13,502 nucleotides of DNA from Candidatus Omnitrophota bacterium (GTDB taxonomy: Bacteria > Omnitrophota > Gorgyraeia > 2-01-FULL-45-10): assembly GCA_030695725.1 (NCBI GenBank), contig JAUYPN010000006.1, positions 1 through 13,502 of the forward strand, given 5' to 3'. How positions within the stretch are numbered: the first letter of the stretch is position 1; every line of letters starts with the position of its first letter. Below the pieces are notes generated by a model. The model was not told the DNA's origin, made no database searches, and saw only the letters and a list, made by a program, of their open reading frames with translations. Below are positions 1 to 6,752 of this stretch, in pieces. A program made the translations under genes and the position numbers.

Positions 1-12
1 TGTTCTTTGTTG

Positions 13-54
13 GCCAAAAGGCAATTTTGCCCGCGCCCAAAATTGCCTTTTGGC
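13..54. repeat. 17-bp perfect inverted repeat with 8-nt loop
   Basis: The arms at 13-29 and 38-54 are perfectly complementary and flank the loop CCCGCGCC. The core AAAATTGCC recurs in the inverted repeat at 567-593, so the two may share an origin. There is no T tract on either side, which argues against a terminator. Confidence 0.85.
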
Positions 55-149
55 ATCGAGTCTTTCGTGTTGGGGGCTCGGCATACGCCGAAGCCTCGTG
101 AATTTAGACGCGTTGTAGGCTGAGGCGGATGTGGACGAGCCTGTAGTGA

Positions 150-185
150 GATTGCTTCGCCCGCCTTCGGCGGGCTCGCAATGAC
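150..185. repeat. Dispersed palindromic repeat of the GTCATTGCGAGC...GCGAAGCAATC type
   Basis: On the minus strand the element opens with GTCATTGCGAGC and closes with GCGAAGCAATC. Between them lies a GC-rich hairpin (CCCGCC and GGCGGG at 160-165 and 169-174, loop TTC). ATTGC at 151-155 and GCAAT at 178-182 form the outer arms. From memory, intergenic repeats with these ends occur in many bacterial phyla. That recollection, not a search, is the basis for the class assignment. Confidence 0.7.
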
Positions 186-209
186 GGACGGTAGGGCGAG
201 GACACGGAA

Positions 210-263
210 GCGCCTGCTGTAGCCGTTACTCTACCTGTTATGCTACAGCAAGTAGGCAGGCGC
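210..263. repeat. Imperfect inverted repeat
   Basis: GCGCCTGC (210-217) pairs with GCAGGCGC (256-263), and TGTAG (218-222) can pair with CTACA (243-247), leaving an 8-nt bulge on the right arm. No function is evident. Confidence 0.55.
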
Positions 264-296
264 GATGCCGAGCCGGCGCATTAAAAACTAATTTTT

Positions 297-320
297 TACT
301 TCAGGGGTTCCCCTGAAGTA
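297..320. repeat. 11-bp perfect inverted repeat with TT loop
   Basis: TACTTCAGGGG (297-307) and CCCCTGAAGTA (310-320) are perfect reverse complements around TT. On the plus strand a run of T precedes the hairpin, so on the minus strand it is followed by A, not T. It is therefore not a standard intrinsic terminator for the tRNA transcript reading in this direction. Confidence 0.8.
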
Positions 321-344
321 TGTTCGAACAAAGCGGTAGACACA

Positions 345-407
345 CCGCCATCCCCCATGCCAGTTTTGCCTGCTACTTCTCAACAGCAAAACTATGGGGG
401 ATGGCGG
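345..407. repeat. Long inverted repeat whose right arm is the tRNA-Ser 3' end
   Basis: Arm CCGCCATCCCCCAT (345-358) is the exact reverse complement of 394-407. An inner arm, AGTTTTGC (362-369), pairs with GCAAAACT (386-393). This gives a 22-bp stem with one 3-nt bulge (359-361) and a 16-nt loop. The right arm overlaps bases 402-407 of the tRNA gene, including the encoded CCA. In the minus-strand transcript the mature 3' end would lie in the stem of its own trailer hairpin. Confidence 0.8.
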
Positions 408-491
408 AGGAGGAAGGATTCGAACCCTCGGTGGGCTTACACCCACAACAGTTTTCAAGACTGCCGCAATCAACCGCTCTGCCACTCCTCC
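402..491 (-). tRNA. tRNA-Ser (anticodon UGA), CCA encoded
   Basis: On the minus strand the gene begins GGAGGAG at 491, and CTCCTCC followed by G73 and CCA ends it at 402, so the acceptor stem is perfect and CCA is genomic. The anticodon loop CTTGAAA places TGA at 457-455, which reads UCA codons. A long variable arm (stem TGGG/CCCA) identifies a class II tRNA as expected for serine. The T arm is GAGGG-TTCGAAT-CCTTC with one G-U pair. The gene is 152 nt downstream of the M50-like gene and in the same orientation as serS. Its 3' end is part of a long inverted repeat. Confidence 0.96.
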
Positions 492-538
492 GCTTGCTAT
501 CTATTTCTTCGGGCAAGCGCTCCTATTTTTGGCATAAA

Positions 539-555
539 GGTTTCCGAAGGAAACC
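539..555 (-). terminator. Weak terminator-like hairpin between the M50-like gene and tRNA-Ser
   Basis: GGTTTCC and GGAAACC form a 7-bp stem with a TTC loop, and on the minus strand the stem is followed by TTTAT. The stem is short and the T tract is broken, so termination would be partial at best. It could also be another of the palindromes that crowd this region. Confidence 0.3.
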
Positions 556-566
556 GACTGCCTGCT

Positions 567-593
567 TAGTAAAATTGCCATGCAATTTTACTA
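567..593. repeat. 12-bp perfect inverted repeat
   Basis: TAGTAAAATTGC (567-578) and GCAATTTTACTA (582-593) pair perfectly around CAT. A TTGACA hexamer lies just upstream on the minus strand (608-603), but no good -10 hexamer follows at the right distance, so I do not call a promoter for the tRNA. Confidence 0.8.
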
Positions 594-643
594 CCTACTG
601 CTTGTCAATAGCCAGTTGGGTTAAAATTAGGAGCAAACATTCA

Positions 644-1333
644 TTAAAAAAATAGTTGTCTATAGACCGCTATGTAAATATATTTCGATTGAATCCAAAG
701 GTCAATAAAAAACTTGTGCATTGAAAACGCCTGGAAGATAAGGCTGAATATGAAAGATATCACGACTATGTTGAGCATATATACTGTCACTATGGAAAAC
801 AGGTAGCCTGATTTCACTATGTCGGGCTGACGAATCTTCATCACTTCTATGGTAGAAACCATGTGCATAGCGAGCGTAAAACCTATCAGGAAGACAAAGA
901 GGGCGCCGTTGATATTATACGACGACGCCACGACAAAATAGATAACAGTTATTATGATGGCATATATCGGTATGAAATACGGCCCGAGCTCTATAACGAA
1001 GTTCGACTTATCCGTACCTACGCTGCCGCCGTCTTCGGATACCTTGAATGATTTTATCTTACCGCCGAAGACCCACGCTAGCCCCGCGTGGACCGACTCA
1101 TGGCCCAACACGTACAGATACGTGGGCTTATAGAATAAGAGATGCAGGATGACATAACTCGCTATGCCCCATACGAAAAATCTGAGACTCTCGGCGAGCT
1201 CTTTTATCAGGATAAAATTGTCATAAAAGGCCGCGGTGACGCCGTATGTCAAGGGCAGCGCCAAAATACCGATAATGAGTTTTATGAGGAGCGTTAATAT
1301 GGAGCTTTGTTTTTTCGGCTTCACTCTCTTCAT
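644..1333 (-). CDS. Membrane protein with HExxH motif, M50-like zinc metalloprotease family
   Basis: This 229-residue protein is predominantly hydrophobic, with likely membrane segments near residues 14-36, 51-67, 117-136, 142-160 and 176-202. A zinc-binding HESVH motif lies at 78-82 inside the sequence GHESVHAGL, as in site-2-type (M50) proteases. The sequence LGPYFIPIY (116-124) and an Asp in RQPDIV (D171) are candidates for the conserved region and third metal ligand; that assignment is inference. Its ATG overlaps the serS stop codon (ATGA at 1333-1330), and it has no clear Shine-Dalgarno of its own, so translation is probably coupled to serS. The substrate is unknown. A non-peptidase membrane protein that merely keeps the motif cannot be excluded. 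Confidence 0.75.
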   Translation of the reverse strand: MKRVKPKKQSSILTLLIKLIIGILALPLTYGVTAAFYDNFILIKELAESLRFFVWGIASYVILHLLFYKPTYLYVLGHESVHAGLAWVFGGKIKSFKVSEDGGSVGTDKSNFVIELGPYFIPIYAIIITVIYFVVASSYNINGALFVFLIGFTLAMHMVSTIEVMKIRQPDIVKSGYLFSIVTVYMLNIVVISFIFSLIFQAFSMHKFFIDLWIQSKYIYIAVYRQLFF

Positions 1334-2604
1334 TTTGGCTTTATGACCTCTAATCCGTCCATGTACGGGATGAGCGTCTTTGGGATACGGATGCTTCCGT
1401 CCTTATTCTGATAATTCTCCATGATGGCCACGACGAGACGCGGCAGGGCTACGCCGGAGCCGTTCAGGGTATGCACGAAACTTGTCTTCTTCGCGGCCTT
1501 GTCGCGGTAACGGATATTCGCACGGCGCGCCTGGAAGTCCGTGAAGCAGGAGCAGCTCGAGACCTCGAGATACATATCAACGCCCGCGGCGTAGAGCTCG
1601 ATATCATAGCATTTGGCGGCCGCGAACGAAATATCGCCCGTGGCAAGCATCACGACGCGGTACGGCAGCTCCAGAAGCTGAAGCACCTCTTCGGCGTCGT
1701 TCAACAGTTTCTCAAGCTCATCGGAGGATGTTTCAGGCTTGGTGAATTTCACAAGCTCTACTTTGTTGAACTGGTGCACTCTCACGAGTCCGCGCGTATC
1801 CTTTCCGTAGGAGCCGGCCTCTCTCCTGAAGCACGCCGAATATGCGGTGTAACGGATAGGCAGATCCGATTCTTCCAAGACATCCCCCGCATGTATATTA
1901 GTGACCGGAACCTCCGCTGTGGGTATGAGGAAGAGATCCTCGTCTTTGAGCCTGTACATATCCTCTTCAAGCTTCGGGAGTTGGCCTGTCCCTGTCATGC
2001 TCCTTCTATTGACTAAGAACGGCGGGAAGACCTCTGTATAGCCGTGTTTCTTAGTATGAAGGTCTAGCATAAAGTTTATGAGGGCGCGCTCAAGCCTGGC
2101 GCCCAAACCCTTATATAGGATGAAGTTTGAGCCTGTGATCTTGGCGGCTACCCCGAAGGATATGATATCTAATATCCCGGCAAGCTCAATATGAGTCTTA
2201 GGCTGAAAGTCGAAATTAGGCGCTTTACCCCAGGATTTGACAATTTTATTCGATTCCGGGCCGCCTACAGGCAAGGATTTATCGGGTATATTTGGGATTA
2301 TATACTTAATTTTATCTATTTTTTGGCTTAGCTCCTCCACTTTTGCCTCAAAATAGGCTATTTTTTGGGATGTTGGCTTAATTTTGGCGATAATCTCTTT
2401 TGGGTTGCCTTTGGCCTTCAAAATGGCGGCTATTTCATCATTGGCCTTATTGCGCCGGGATCTCAGGTACTCTACCTCAACGAGTATCTTCCTGTGCTCT
2501 TCATCAAGCTTGAGGAATTCATCGATGTCTAATTTGTAGCCACGATTCTTGATGGACTCTTTTACGATATCTTTATTGTCTCGTATGAATTTCAAGTCTA
2601 ACAT
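1330..2604 (-). CDS. serS: Seryl-tRNA synthetase
   Basis: This 424-residue class II synthetase activates serine with ATP and charges tRNA-Ser in the cytoplasm. The length is normal for bacterial SerRS. Residues 1-105 form the tRNA-binding coiled-coil arm, rich in Lys and Glu. The catalytic core shows TxE (TAE, 229-231), motif 2 from FRREAGSYGKDTRG (259-272) to HQF (277-279), and motif 3 NGSGVALPRL (381-390). The usual SSCSN serine-site loop reads SSCSC here (349-353), a conservative oddity. The start is supported by AAGGAGA about 5 nt upstream of the ATG. The gene is 77 nt downstream of rtcB, overlaps the following membrane protease gene by 4 nt, and precedes a tRNA-Ser gene on the same strand. 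Confidence 0.97.
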   Translation of the reverse strand: MLDLKFIRDNKDIVKESIKNRGYKLDIDEFLKLDEEHRKILVEVEYLRSRRNKANDEIAAILKAKGNPKEIIAKIKPTSQKIAYFEAKVEELSQKIDKIKYIIPNIPDKSLPVGGPESNKIVKSWGKAPNFDFQPKTHIELAGILDIISFGVAAKITGSNFILYKGLGARLERALINFMLDLHTKKHGYTEVFPPFLVNRRSMTGTGQLPKLEEDMYRLKDEDLFLIPTAEVPVTNIHAGDVLEESDLPIRYTAYSACFRREAGSYGKDTRGLVRVHQFNKVELVKFTKPETSSDELEKLLNDAEEVLQLLELPYRVVMLATGDISFAAAKCYDIELYAAGVDMYLEVSSCSCFTDFQARRANIRYRDKAAKKTSFVHTLNGSGVALPRLVVAIMENYQNKDGSIRIPKTLIPYMDGLEVIKPK

Positions 2605-2681
2605 CTTCTCTCCTTATCTACTCCTTATTAAGGGTCAGACCCATCAACCAAGTAATAGCCACTTTGGGTCAGACCCTACAA
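2605..2681. repeat. rtcB-serS spacer with two GGGTCTGACCC palindromes
   Basis: On the plus strand GGGTCAGACCC occurs at 2632-2642 and 2666-2676, 23 nt apart. Each copy is a 5-bp inverted repeat around one base. The right copy continues as CCCTACAACTAT, running into the rtcB stop codon (the reverse complement of CTA at 2682-2684). Twenty bases (2666-2685) are identical to 4149-4168 at the end of the archease gene. The left copy is followed by the serS ribosome-binding region. Confidence 0.9.
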
Positions 2682-4133
2682 CTATCCTTTGATCACTCCC
2701 AATGGGCGCATTCGGCAGACTTTCTTTGATATGCCGGCGCCTGCTACTGCATCCACCACTTCGTTAACATTCTTATATGCTTCGGGCGCCTCCTCCGCGA
2801 GAGTCTCCCGGCCGCTTGACATTACTACGATACCCTTCTTCTCAAGCTCTCCCGCTATCGATCTGCCGCGGCACGCTTTGATGGCGGCCGTGCGTGACAG
2901 CCTTCTGCCGGCCCCGTGGCACGTCGAATAAAACGTCTCCTCCGCTTTCTTCGTCCCAACCAGTAGATATGAATTTCTGCCCATATCTCCGGGTATTATA
3001 ACAGGTTGTCCGGTTTTTTTATACTTTGACGGCAGCTCCGGGTGATCCGGAGGAAATGCCCTCGTTGCGCCCTTTCTGTGAACACATAACCACTTCTCTC
3101 TGCCATCGACATCGTACTTTTCTATCTTAGCTATATTATGAGCCACATCATAAACTAAGTCCATCCCTAAATCTCCCGGGCTCATACCAAAGACTTTTTC
3201 AAATACGCCGCGGGCTAGACTCATGAGGCACTGCCTGTTGGCCCAGGCGTAATTCGCCGCGCACTTCATCGCGCCCAGATACGCTTTGCCCTCGTCCGAA
3301 TTCACGGGCGCGCACGCGAGCTGCCTGTCGGGCACATCTATACCGTATTTAGAAAGGCATCTGATGAAATTCTTCGAATATTCGTCGCAGACCTGATACC
3401 CGAGACCGCGGGATCCTGAGTGCAGCATCAGCGTAACTTGTCCCGTCTCCAATCCGAAGACCGCGGCCGCCGCTTCGTCATAAACCTCGTCGATGACCTG
3501 AACCTCGAGGAAGTGGTTTCCTGAGCCGAGAGTGCCGGATTGGTTCTTTCCTCTCTCATAGGCCCTCTCAGAGACTTTATCGGGATCAGCGCCCTTTATC
3601 GCGCCATGCTCTTCGGTATATTCGAGATCCTCCTGCCTTCCGTAGCCGTGATCGACGACCCACTTCGAGCCCTCAACGAGAAGTTTGCGCTCATCTTTCC
3701 CGGTTACTTTGATGTCGCCTTTGGAGCCGACGCCTGCCGGGATATCGTTGTAAAGGGCGTAAACGAGAGTTTTAAGTTTTGGCTTTACGTCGGATTCTTT
3801 CAGATTCGTCCTGACCAATCTAACACCGCAATTGATGTCAAATCCCACTCCGCCGGGGGAGATCACGCCGTCGGCTTCGATGTCTGTCGCCGCCACACCG
3901 CCGATCGGAAAACCGTACCCCCAGTGGATATCGGGCATCGCGAGCGAATGTTTTACTATTCCGGGAAGGCACGCTACGTCCGCGACTTGCTGAGCCGCTT
4001 TGTCGGTACGCACATCTTCTATCATCTTGTCGTCGGCGTAGATGACGCCGTCGACGCGCATGCCCGTCATGTAGCTCTTGGGTATGCGCCATCTGTAGTC
4101 GTCTATTTTTTCTAAGGGGCCTTGCCAGTTCAT
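2682..4133 (-). CDS. rtcB: RNA-splicing ligase RtcB
   Basis: This 483-residue protein joins RNA 2',3'-cyclic phosphate or 3'-phosphate ends to 5'-OH ends using GTP and Mn2+, in tRNA or RNA repair. The catalytic residues of the family are all visible: Asp99 and Cys102 in GGVGFDINCG, His207 in GSGNHFLEV, His238 in LHSGSRG, His332 in AHN, and the guanylated His406 in STCHGAGR. Their spacing closely follows the archaeal enzyme (known set D95, C98, H203, H234, H329, H404). Full length, with no frameshift. AAGGAAG lies 6 nt upstream of the ATG. Archease, the factor that helps RtcB guanylation and turnover, is the gene immediately upstream (31-nt spacer), so the two are almost certainly one transcript. 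Confidence 0.98.
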   Translation of the reverse strand: MNWQGPLEKIDDYRWRIPKSYMTGMRVDGVIYADDKMIEDVRTDKAAQQVADVACLPGIVKHSLAMPDIHWGYGFPIGGVAATDIEADGVISPGGVGFDINCGVRLVRTNLKESDVKPKLKTLVYALYNDIPAGVGSKGDIKVTGKDERKLLVEGSKWVVDHGYGRQEDLEYTEEHGAIKGADPDKVSERAYERGKNQSGTLGSGNHFLEVQVIDEVYDEAAAAVFGLETGQVTLMLHSGSRGLGYQVCDEYSKNFIRCLSKYGIDVPDRQLACAPVNSDEGKAYLGAMKCAANYAWANRQCLMSLARGVFEKVFGMSPGDLGMDLVYDVAHNIAKIEKYDVDGREKWLCVHRKGATRAFPPDHPELPSKYKKTGQPVIIPGDMGRNSYLLVGTKKAEETFYSTCHGAGRRLSRTAAIKACRGRSIAGELEKKGIVVMSSGRETLAEEAPEAYKNVNEVVDAVAGAGISKKVCRMRPLGVIKG

Positions 4134-4164
4134 GTCAATCTTCCTTAAGGGTCAGACCCTACAA
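4134..4164. repeat. archease-rtcB spacer made of one GGGTCTGACCC element
   Basis: The 31-nt spacer is largely the palindromic element. Plus-strand GGGTCAGACCCTACAACTAT (4149-4168) reaches into the archease stop codon, and on the minus strand TTAAGGAAG after the palindrome supplies the rtcB ribosome-binding site. It matches the element at the end of rtcB base for base over 20 positions. Confidence 0.9.
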
Positions 4165-4584
4165 CTATACGTCGAAAATTATGTCGACTTCGTAGTAGTC
4201 GTCTTTCTTTATTATCTTCAGGTTGTAATAAGTGGCCGCTTTTATCTCGGTCTTCAATCTGTTCCTGTTTTCGCTGACAGAACGGCCGAATGCTTTGGCC
4301 CTTATGACATCTTCGGATAATTCCATGACCTCGAACTTATAGAAGATGATATTTTTTGTGTAGAAATTATAGAGAAGCTCGTCGAGCCACGATATGAGCA
4401 GCTCTTCGCGGGTCGAGGCGGTGAGCTCGAAGTCCTGGGTGATCTCGCCCGTGATGCCGTCGAGGTCGGCGAGGATATCGAACATGGCGAAAGCGGCGTT
4501 CTCGAAAAGCTCTTTTAGGGTCTTGCCGAATACCCTTACGCCGATGTCAGCGGTGTGGGAGAATTGTTCGTAGCGCTTTTCCAT
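4165..4584 (-). CDS. Archease (RtcB activator)
   Basis: This 139-residue cytoplasmic protein matches archease in length and motifs: HTADIG (10-15) near the N-terminus, the helix LLISWLDELLY (62-72), EIKAATY (113-119) and the C-terminal IIFDV ending in an acidic residue (D138). Archease speeds the guanylation step and multiple turnover of RtcB through a metal site formed by Asp residues. The position after EIKAATY, often His in the family as I recall it, is Tyr120 here. The ATG at 4584 has no clear Shine-Dalgarno. A strong promoter lies just upstream and predicts a leader of only about 11 nt. It heads a likely archease-rtcB-serS-M50 operon. Confidence 0.95.
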   Translation of the reverse strand: MEKRYEQFSHTADIGVRVFGKTLKELFENAAFAMFDILADLDGITGEITQDFELTASTREELLISWLDELLYNFYTKNIIFYKFEVMELSEDVIRAKAFGRSVSENRNRLKTEIKAATYYNLKIIKKDDYYEVDIIFDV

Positions 4585-4602
4585 ATATCGTGATTTGAAT
4601 AT

Positions 4603-4631
4603 ATTGTATCACCCGGAGTATGGGTTTTCAA
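4603..4631 (-). promoter_or_regulatory. Sigma70-type promoter for the archease-rtcB-serS group
   Basis: On the minus strand TTGAAA (4631-4626) is separated by exactly 17 bp from TACAAT (4608-4603). The TGA just before the -10 supplies an extended -10 TGn. Predicted transcription would begin near 4596, about 11 nt before the archease ATG. The site lies in the 74-nt gap after the antiporter gene, next to a tandem ATAGATAA pair (4641-4656). Confidence 0.6.
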
Positions 4632-4658
4632 CTAAATGAAATAGATAAATAGATAAAA

Positions 4659-6752
4659 TTAGGAACGTGGCGCGAGCAGGCTGTACAGCTCACCATTCGT
4701 CTTACAGCCGAGGATGGCCTTGCGGTTTTCTTCGGTGATCAGCATCTTGCTCATCTCGGCCATGTATTGAAGATATGGCTGGGAGAGCAATTTTGGGATG
4801 AGGGTGATTATAAATATATTTGACGGCTTCTTGTCCAAAGAATTAAACTCCACGCCCTCTCTCTTCACGCCGAATGCGGTGACTATATCTTTCACGGCGT
4901 CGGTCTTGATATGAGGCATGGCTATACCGTCCTGCATGCCCGTAGACATGGCGGCTTCGCGCTCGAGCAGGCCCTCCAATATCCCCCCGGTAAGTTCATA
5001 CTCCAACTGTCCGGAGCGGACCAGAAGGCCTATCAGTTCTTTCAATATCTCTCCTTTGGTATTGCCTTTGAGGTTGACCTCGACGGCCGATGGGGAGATG
5101 AGCTCATGGATATCAATTTCGCCGCTCTTTTTCCCGGACTTTGAAGAGAATATGTTTCTACCTATCTCTTCCTTGTCGGCCACAGTCTGCAGGCGTTTCA
5201 TCGTATATTCAAGGTCGGCGATGACTTCATAAAAGAGCGTGTGGATGAAGGTGACGTCCTGCTCTTTGCAGCGGAACGTCATCTGCCGCGAGTCGTACTC
5301 GAGAACTATAAAGGTGCCGTTGCGCCGTATCTGGAAGACGAACTCGTCCATCATCATGCGATGAATATAAAAACCGTTTGATTTAAAAGTCCCGATGGTT
5401 TTGCGCAGTACAAAGTCCGCGGTCTCGGGATTCGGCATTTTATAGATGATCTCCACGCGATCGTCTTTCACCTGCTTCTTGCTCATAAAAACGGGTTTAT
5501 CCGAATCTATGAGCCGCGCCAGCACGGGCGGAGTTATGAGCGTGGATAAGAACGTCATCATGACCGCTACGCTAAAGACGTCATGCGGTATAATGCCGGC
5601 GGATAAGCCTATGCCGGCCACTATGAGAGCAACTTCTCCGCGGGGCACCATACCTACCCCCACTATAGTCGATCCTCTGAAATTAAAGCCGAACATTCCG
5701 GCGGCAAGCCCGCACCCGACAATCTTGCTTACTACGGCGATAACCAGATATATAAAACCAAAGAGGAGGACGTGAGGCGGAGCCATCTCTTTAAAGTTAA
5801 CGAGCATGCCCATAACACAAAAGAATACCGGGACGAGGAGCTTCTGCACCACCGCAAGGTTTTCGTGAATGACAAAACAGAGGTCCGTCTTCGATAGCGA
5901 TAAACCCATAATATACGCACCTATGATCATGGCAAGCCCCGAACGTTCGAATATCCCTGAAAGTAAAAGCGCTAACGCAAAACAGATGATCGCAATAGTT
6001 ATTTTATCTCTGAAGAAACGTTTCAGGAATTGGCCTAAGCGGCCGGAGGCCAGTAGGCCGAGAATAGTAAAACCGAGCCAGATACCCAAAGCCTTTAAGG
6101 CGATGAAGCTTATGTCACCCCACGCGATATGAGAGCTCTTTGCCATGGCTATAACAACGGCTAAGATGATGATTCCCAAAACATCATCAATGACGGCCGC
6201 GGAAACGATGGTGACCCCTTCTGGAGAATCCATCTTTTTTTTGTCGGAAAGTATACGGGCGCTGATACCGACAGATGTCGCGGTGGCTATGACCCCGAGA
6301 AATAACGGCACGGGATGAATAAAGCCGTAATTTATTCCGAATAAAAGTTTTGAAAAGAAGACGCCGACCAGATCGCCGGAGATAAAACTAAAGATAACCC
6401 CAAAAATAGCGACTACAGGGCCCGCAAAAGAGAGCCTTAAAAAGGCGTCTATATCGGTCTCCAGCCCGGCAAGAAAAAGAAGCACGATGGACGCTATCGT
6501 TGCTATGCCGTAGAGTTCCCGCGAGACCGGAAAGCCTGACGGAAGAGGAAATAGCCCGGAAGGAAATCCCGGAAACGGAAGATGTCCTAAAAGATAAGGG
6601 CCTATTATAGCGCCGATCACGATCTCACCCAGCACAGCGGGAAGCTTAAATCTCTCAAAGATTTTTCCGCCGCACCATGCGGCAATGATAATTATCCCCA
6701 GCTGAAAAACAAGCTGCGTCATAGCGCCAACGAGATCACCTTCCGGAAGCAT
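4659..6752 (-). CDS. CPA2-type Na+(K+)/H+ antiporter fused to a PTS EIIA domain
   Basis: This 697-residue inner-membrane protein has three parts. Residues 12-415 form a cation:proton antiporter domain of about a dozen membrane segments, with FLAGLETD (93-100), the ion-binding pair Asp189-Asp190 in VIDDVLG, and MVPRGEVAL (368-376) carrying Arg371 and Glu373. A DD pair is typical of electrogenic exchangers. Residues about 430-540 form a cytoplasmic linker domain I do not recognise. Residues 546-695 are a fructose/mannitol-type EIIA domain with the phosphorylatable His614 in DGIAMPHIK. The fusion suggests transport controlled by phosphotransferase state; that is inference. AAGGAG lies 10 nt before the chosen ATG, and a second in-frame Met at residue 11 is possible. 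Confidence 0.93.
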   Translation of the reverse strand: MLPEGDLVGAMTQLVFQLGIIIIAAWCGGKIFERFKLPAVLGEIVIGAIIGPYLLGHLPFPGFPSGLFPLPSGFPVSRELYGIATIASIVLLFLAGLETDIDAFLRLSFAGPVVAIFGVIFSFISGDLVGVFFSKLLFGINYGFIHPVPLFLGVIATATSVGISARILSDKKKMDSPEGVTIVSAAVIDDVLGIIILAVVIAMAKSSHIAWGDISFIALKALGIWLGFTILGLLASGRLGQFLKRFFRDKITIAIICFALALLLSGIFERSGLAMIIGAYIMGLSLSKTDLCFVIHENLAVVQKLLVPVFFCVMGMLVNFKEMAPPHVLLFGFIYLVIAVVSKIVGCGLAAGMFGFNFRGSTIVGVGMVPRGEVALIVAGIGLSAGIIPHDVFSVAVMMTFLSTLITPPVLARLIDSDKPVFMSKKQVKDDRVEIIYKMPNPETADFVLRKTIGTFKSNGFYIHRMMMDEFVFQIRRNGTFIVLEYDSRQMTFRCKEQDVTFIHTLFYEVIADLEYTMKRLQTVADKEEIGRNIFSSKSGKKSGEIDIHELISPSAVEVNLKGNTKGEILKELIGLLVRSGQLEYELTGGILEGLLEREAAMSTGMQDGIAMPHIKTDAVKDIVTAFGVKREGVEFNSLDKKPSNIFIITLIPKLLSQPYLQYMAEMSKMLITEENRKAILGCKTNGELYSLLAPRS

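Larger units (their letters stand above)
1..401. other. Non-coding, palindrome-rich stretch left of the tRNA gene
   Basis: I see no supportable protein gene here. The stretch holds at least five separate inverted repeats (13-54, 150-185, 210-263, 297-320 and the left arm of 345-407), plus a 10-bp palindrome, TGTTCGAACA, at 321-330 and a small hairpin at about 75-95. None is followed by a T tract in either reading direction that would make a convincing intrinsic terminator. A minus-strand frame stays open from about 185 to the left edge, but its translation has no recognisable family features and no obvious start or ribosome site. It also runs through the repeats, so I treat it as chance. Confidence 0.7.

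Noticed and set aside
1..185. Minus-strand frame open to the left edge
   Set aside because: It runs through two repeats and has no recognisable domain or start region. Length alone, about 60 codons in GC-rich sequence, can occur by chance.
603..608. TTGACA hexamer as a tRNA promoter
   Set aside because: No acceptable -10 hexamer occurs 16-18 bp downstream; the downstream sequence is the arm of a palindrome.
1..640. CRISPR array among the repeats
   Set aside because: The repeats are different inverted sequences, not regularly spaced identical direct repeats.
320..655. Plus-strand frame across the tRNA
   Set aside because: It reads through the tRNA-Ser gene and several palindromes, and the translation has no domain.
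1471..2016. Long plus-strand frame (181 codons) opposite serS
   Set aside because: It is antisense to the conserved catalytic core of SerRS and its translation shows no family features.
3540..4115. Long plus-strand frame (191 codons) opposite rtcB
   Set aside because: It lies fully antisense to a gene with all catalytic residues intact, has no recognisable domain, and is explained by the codon bias of rtcB.
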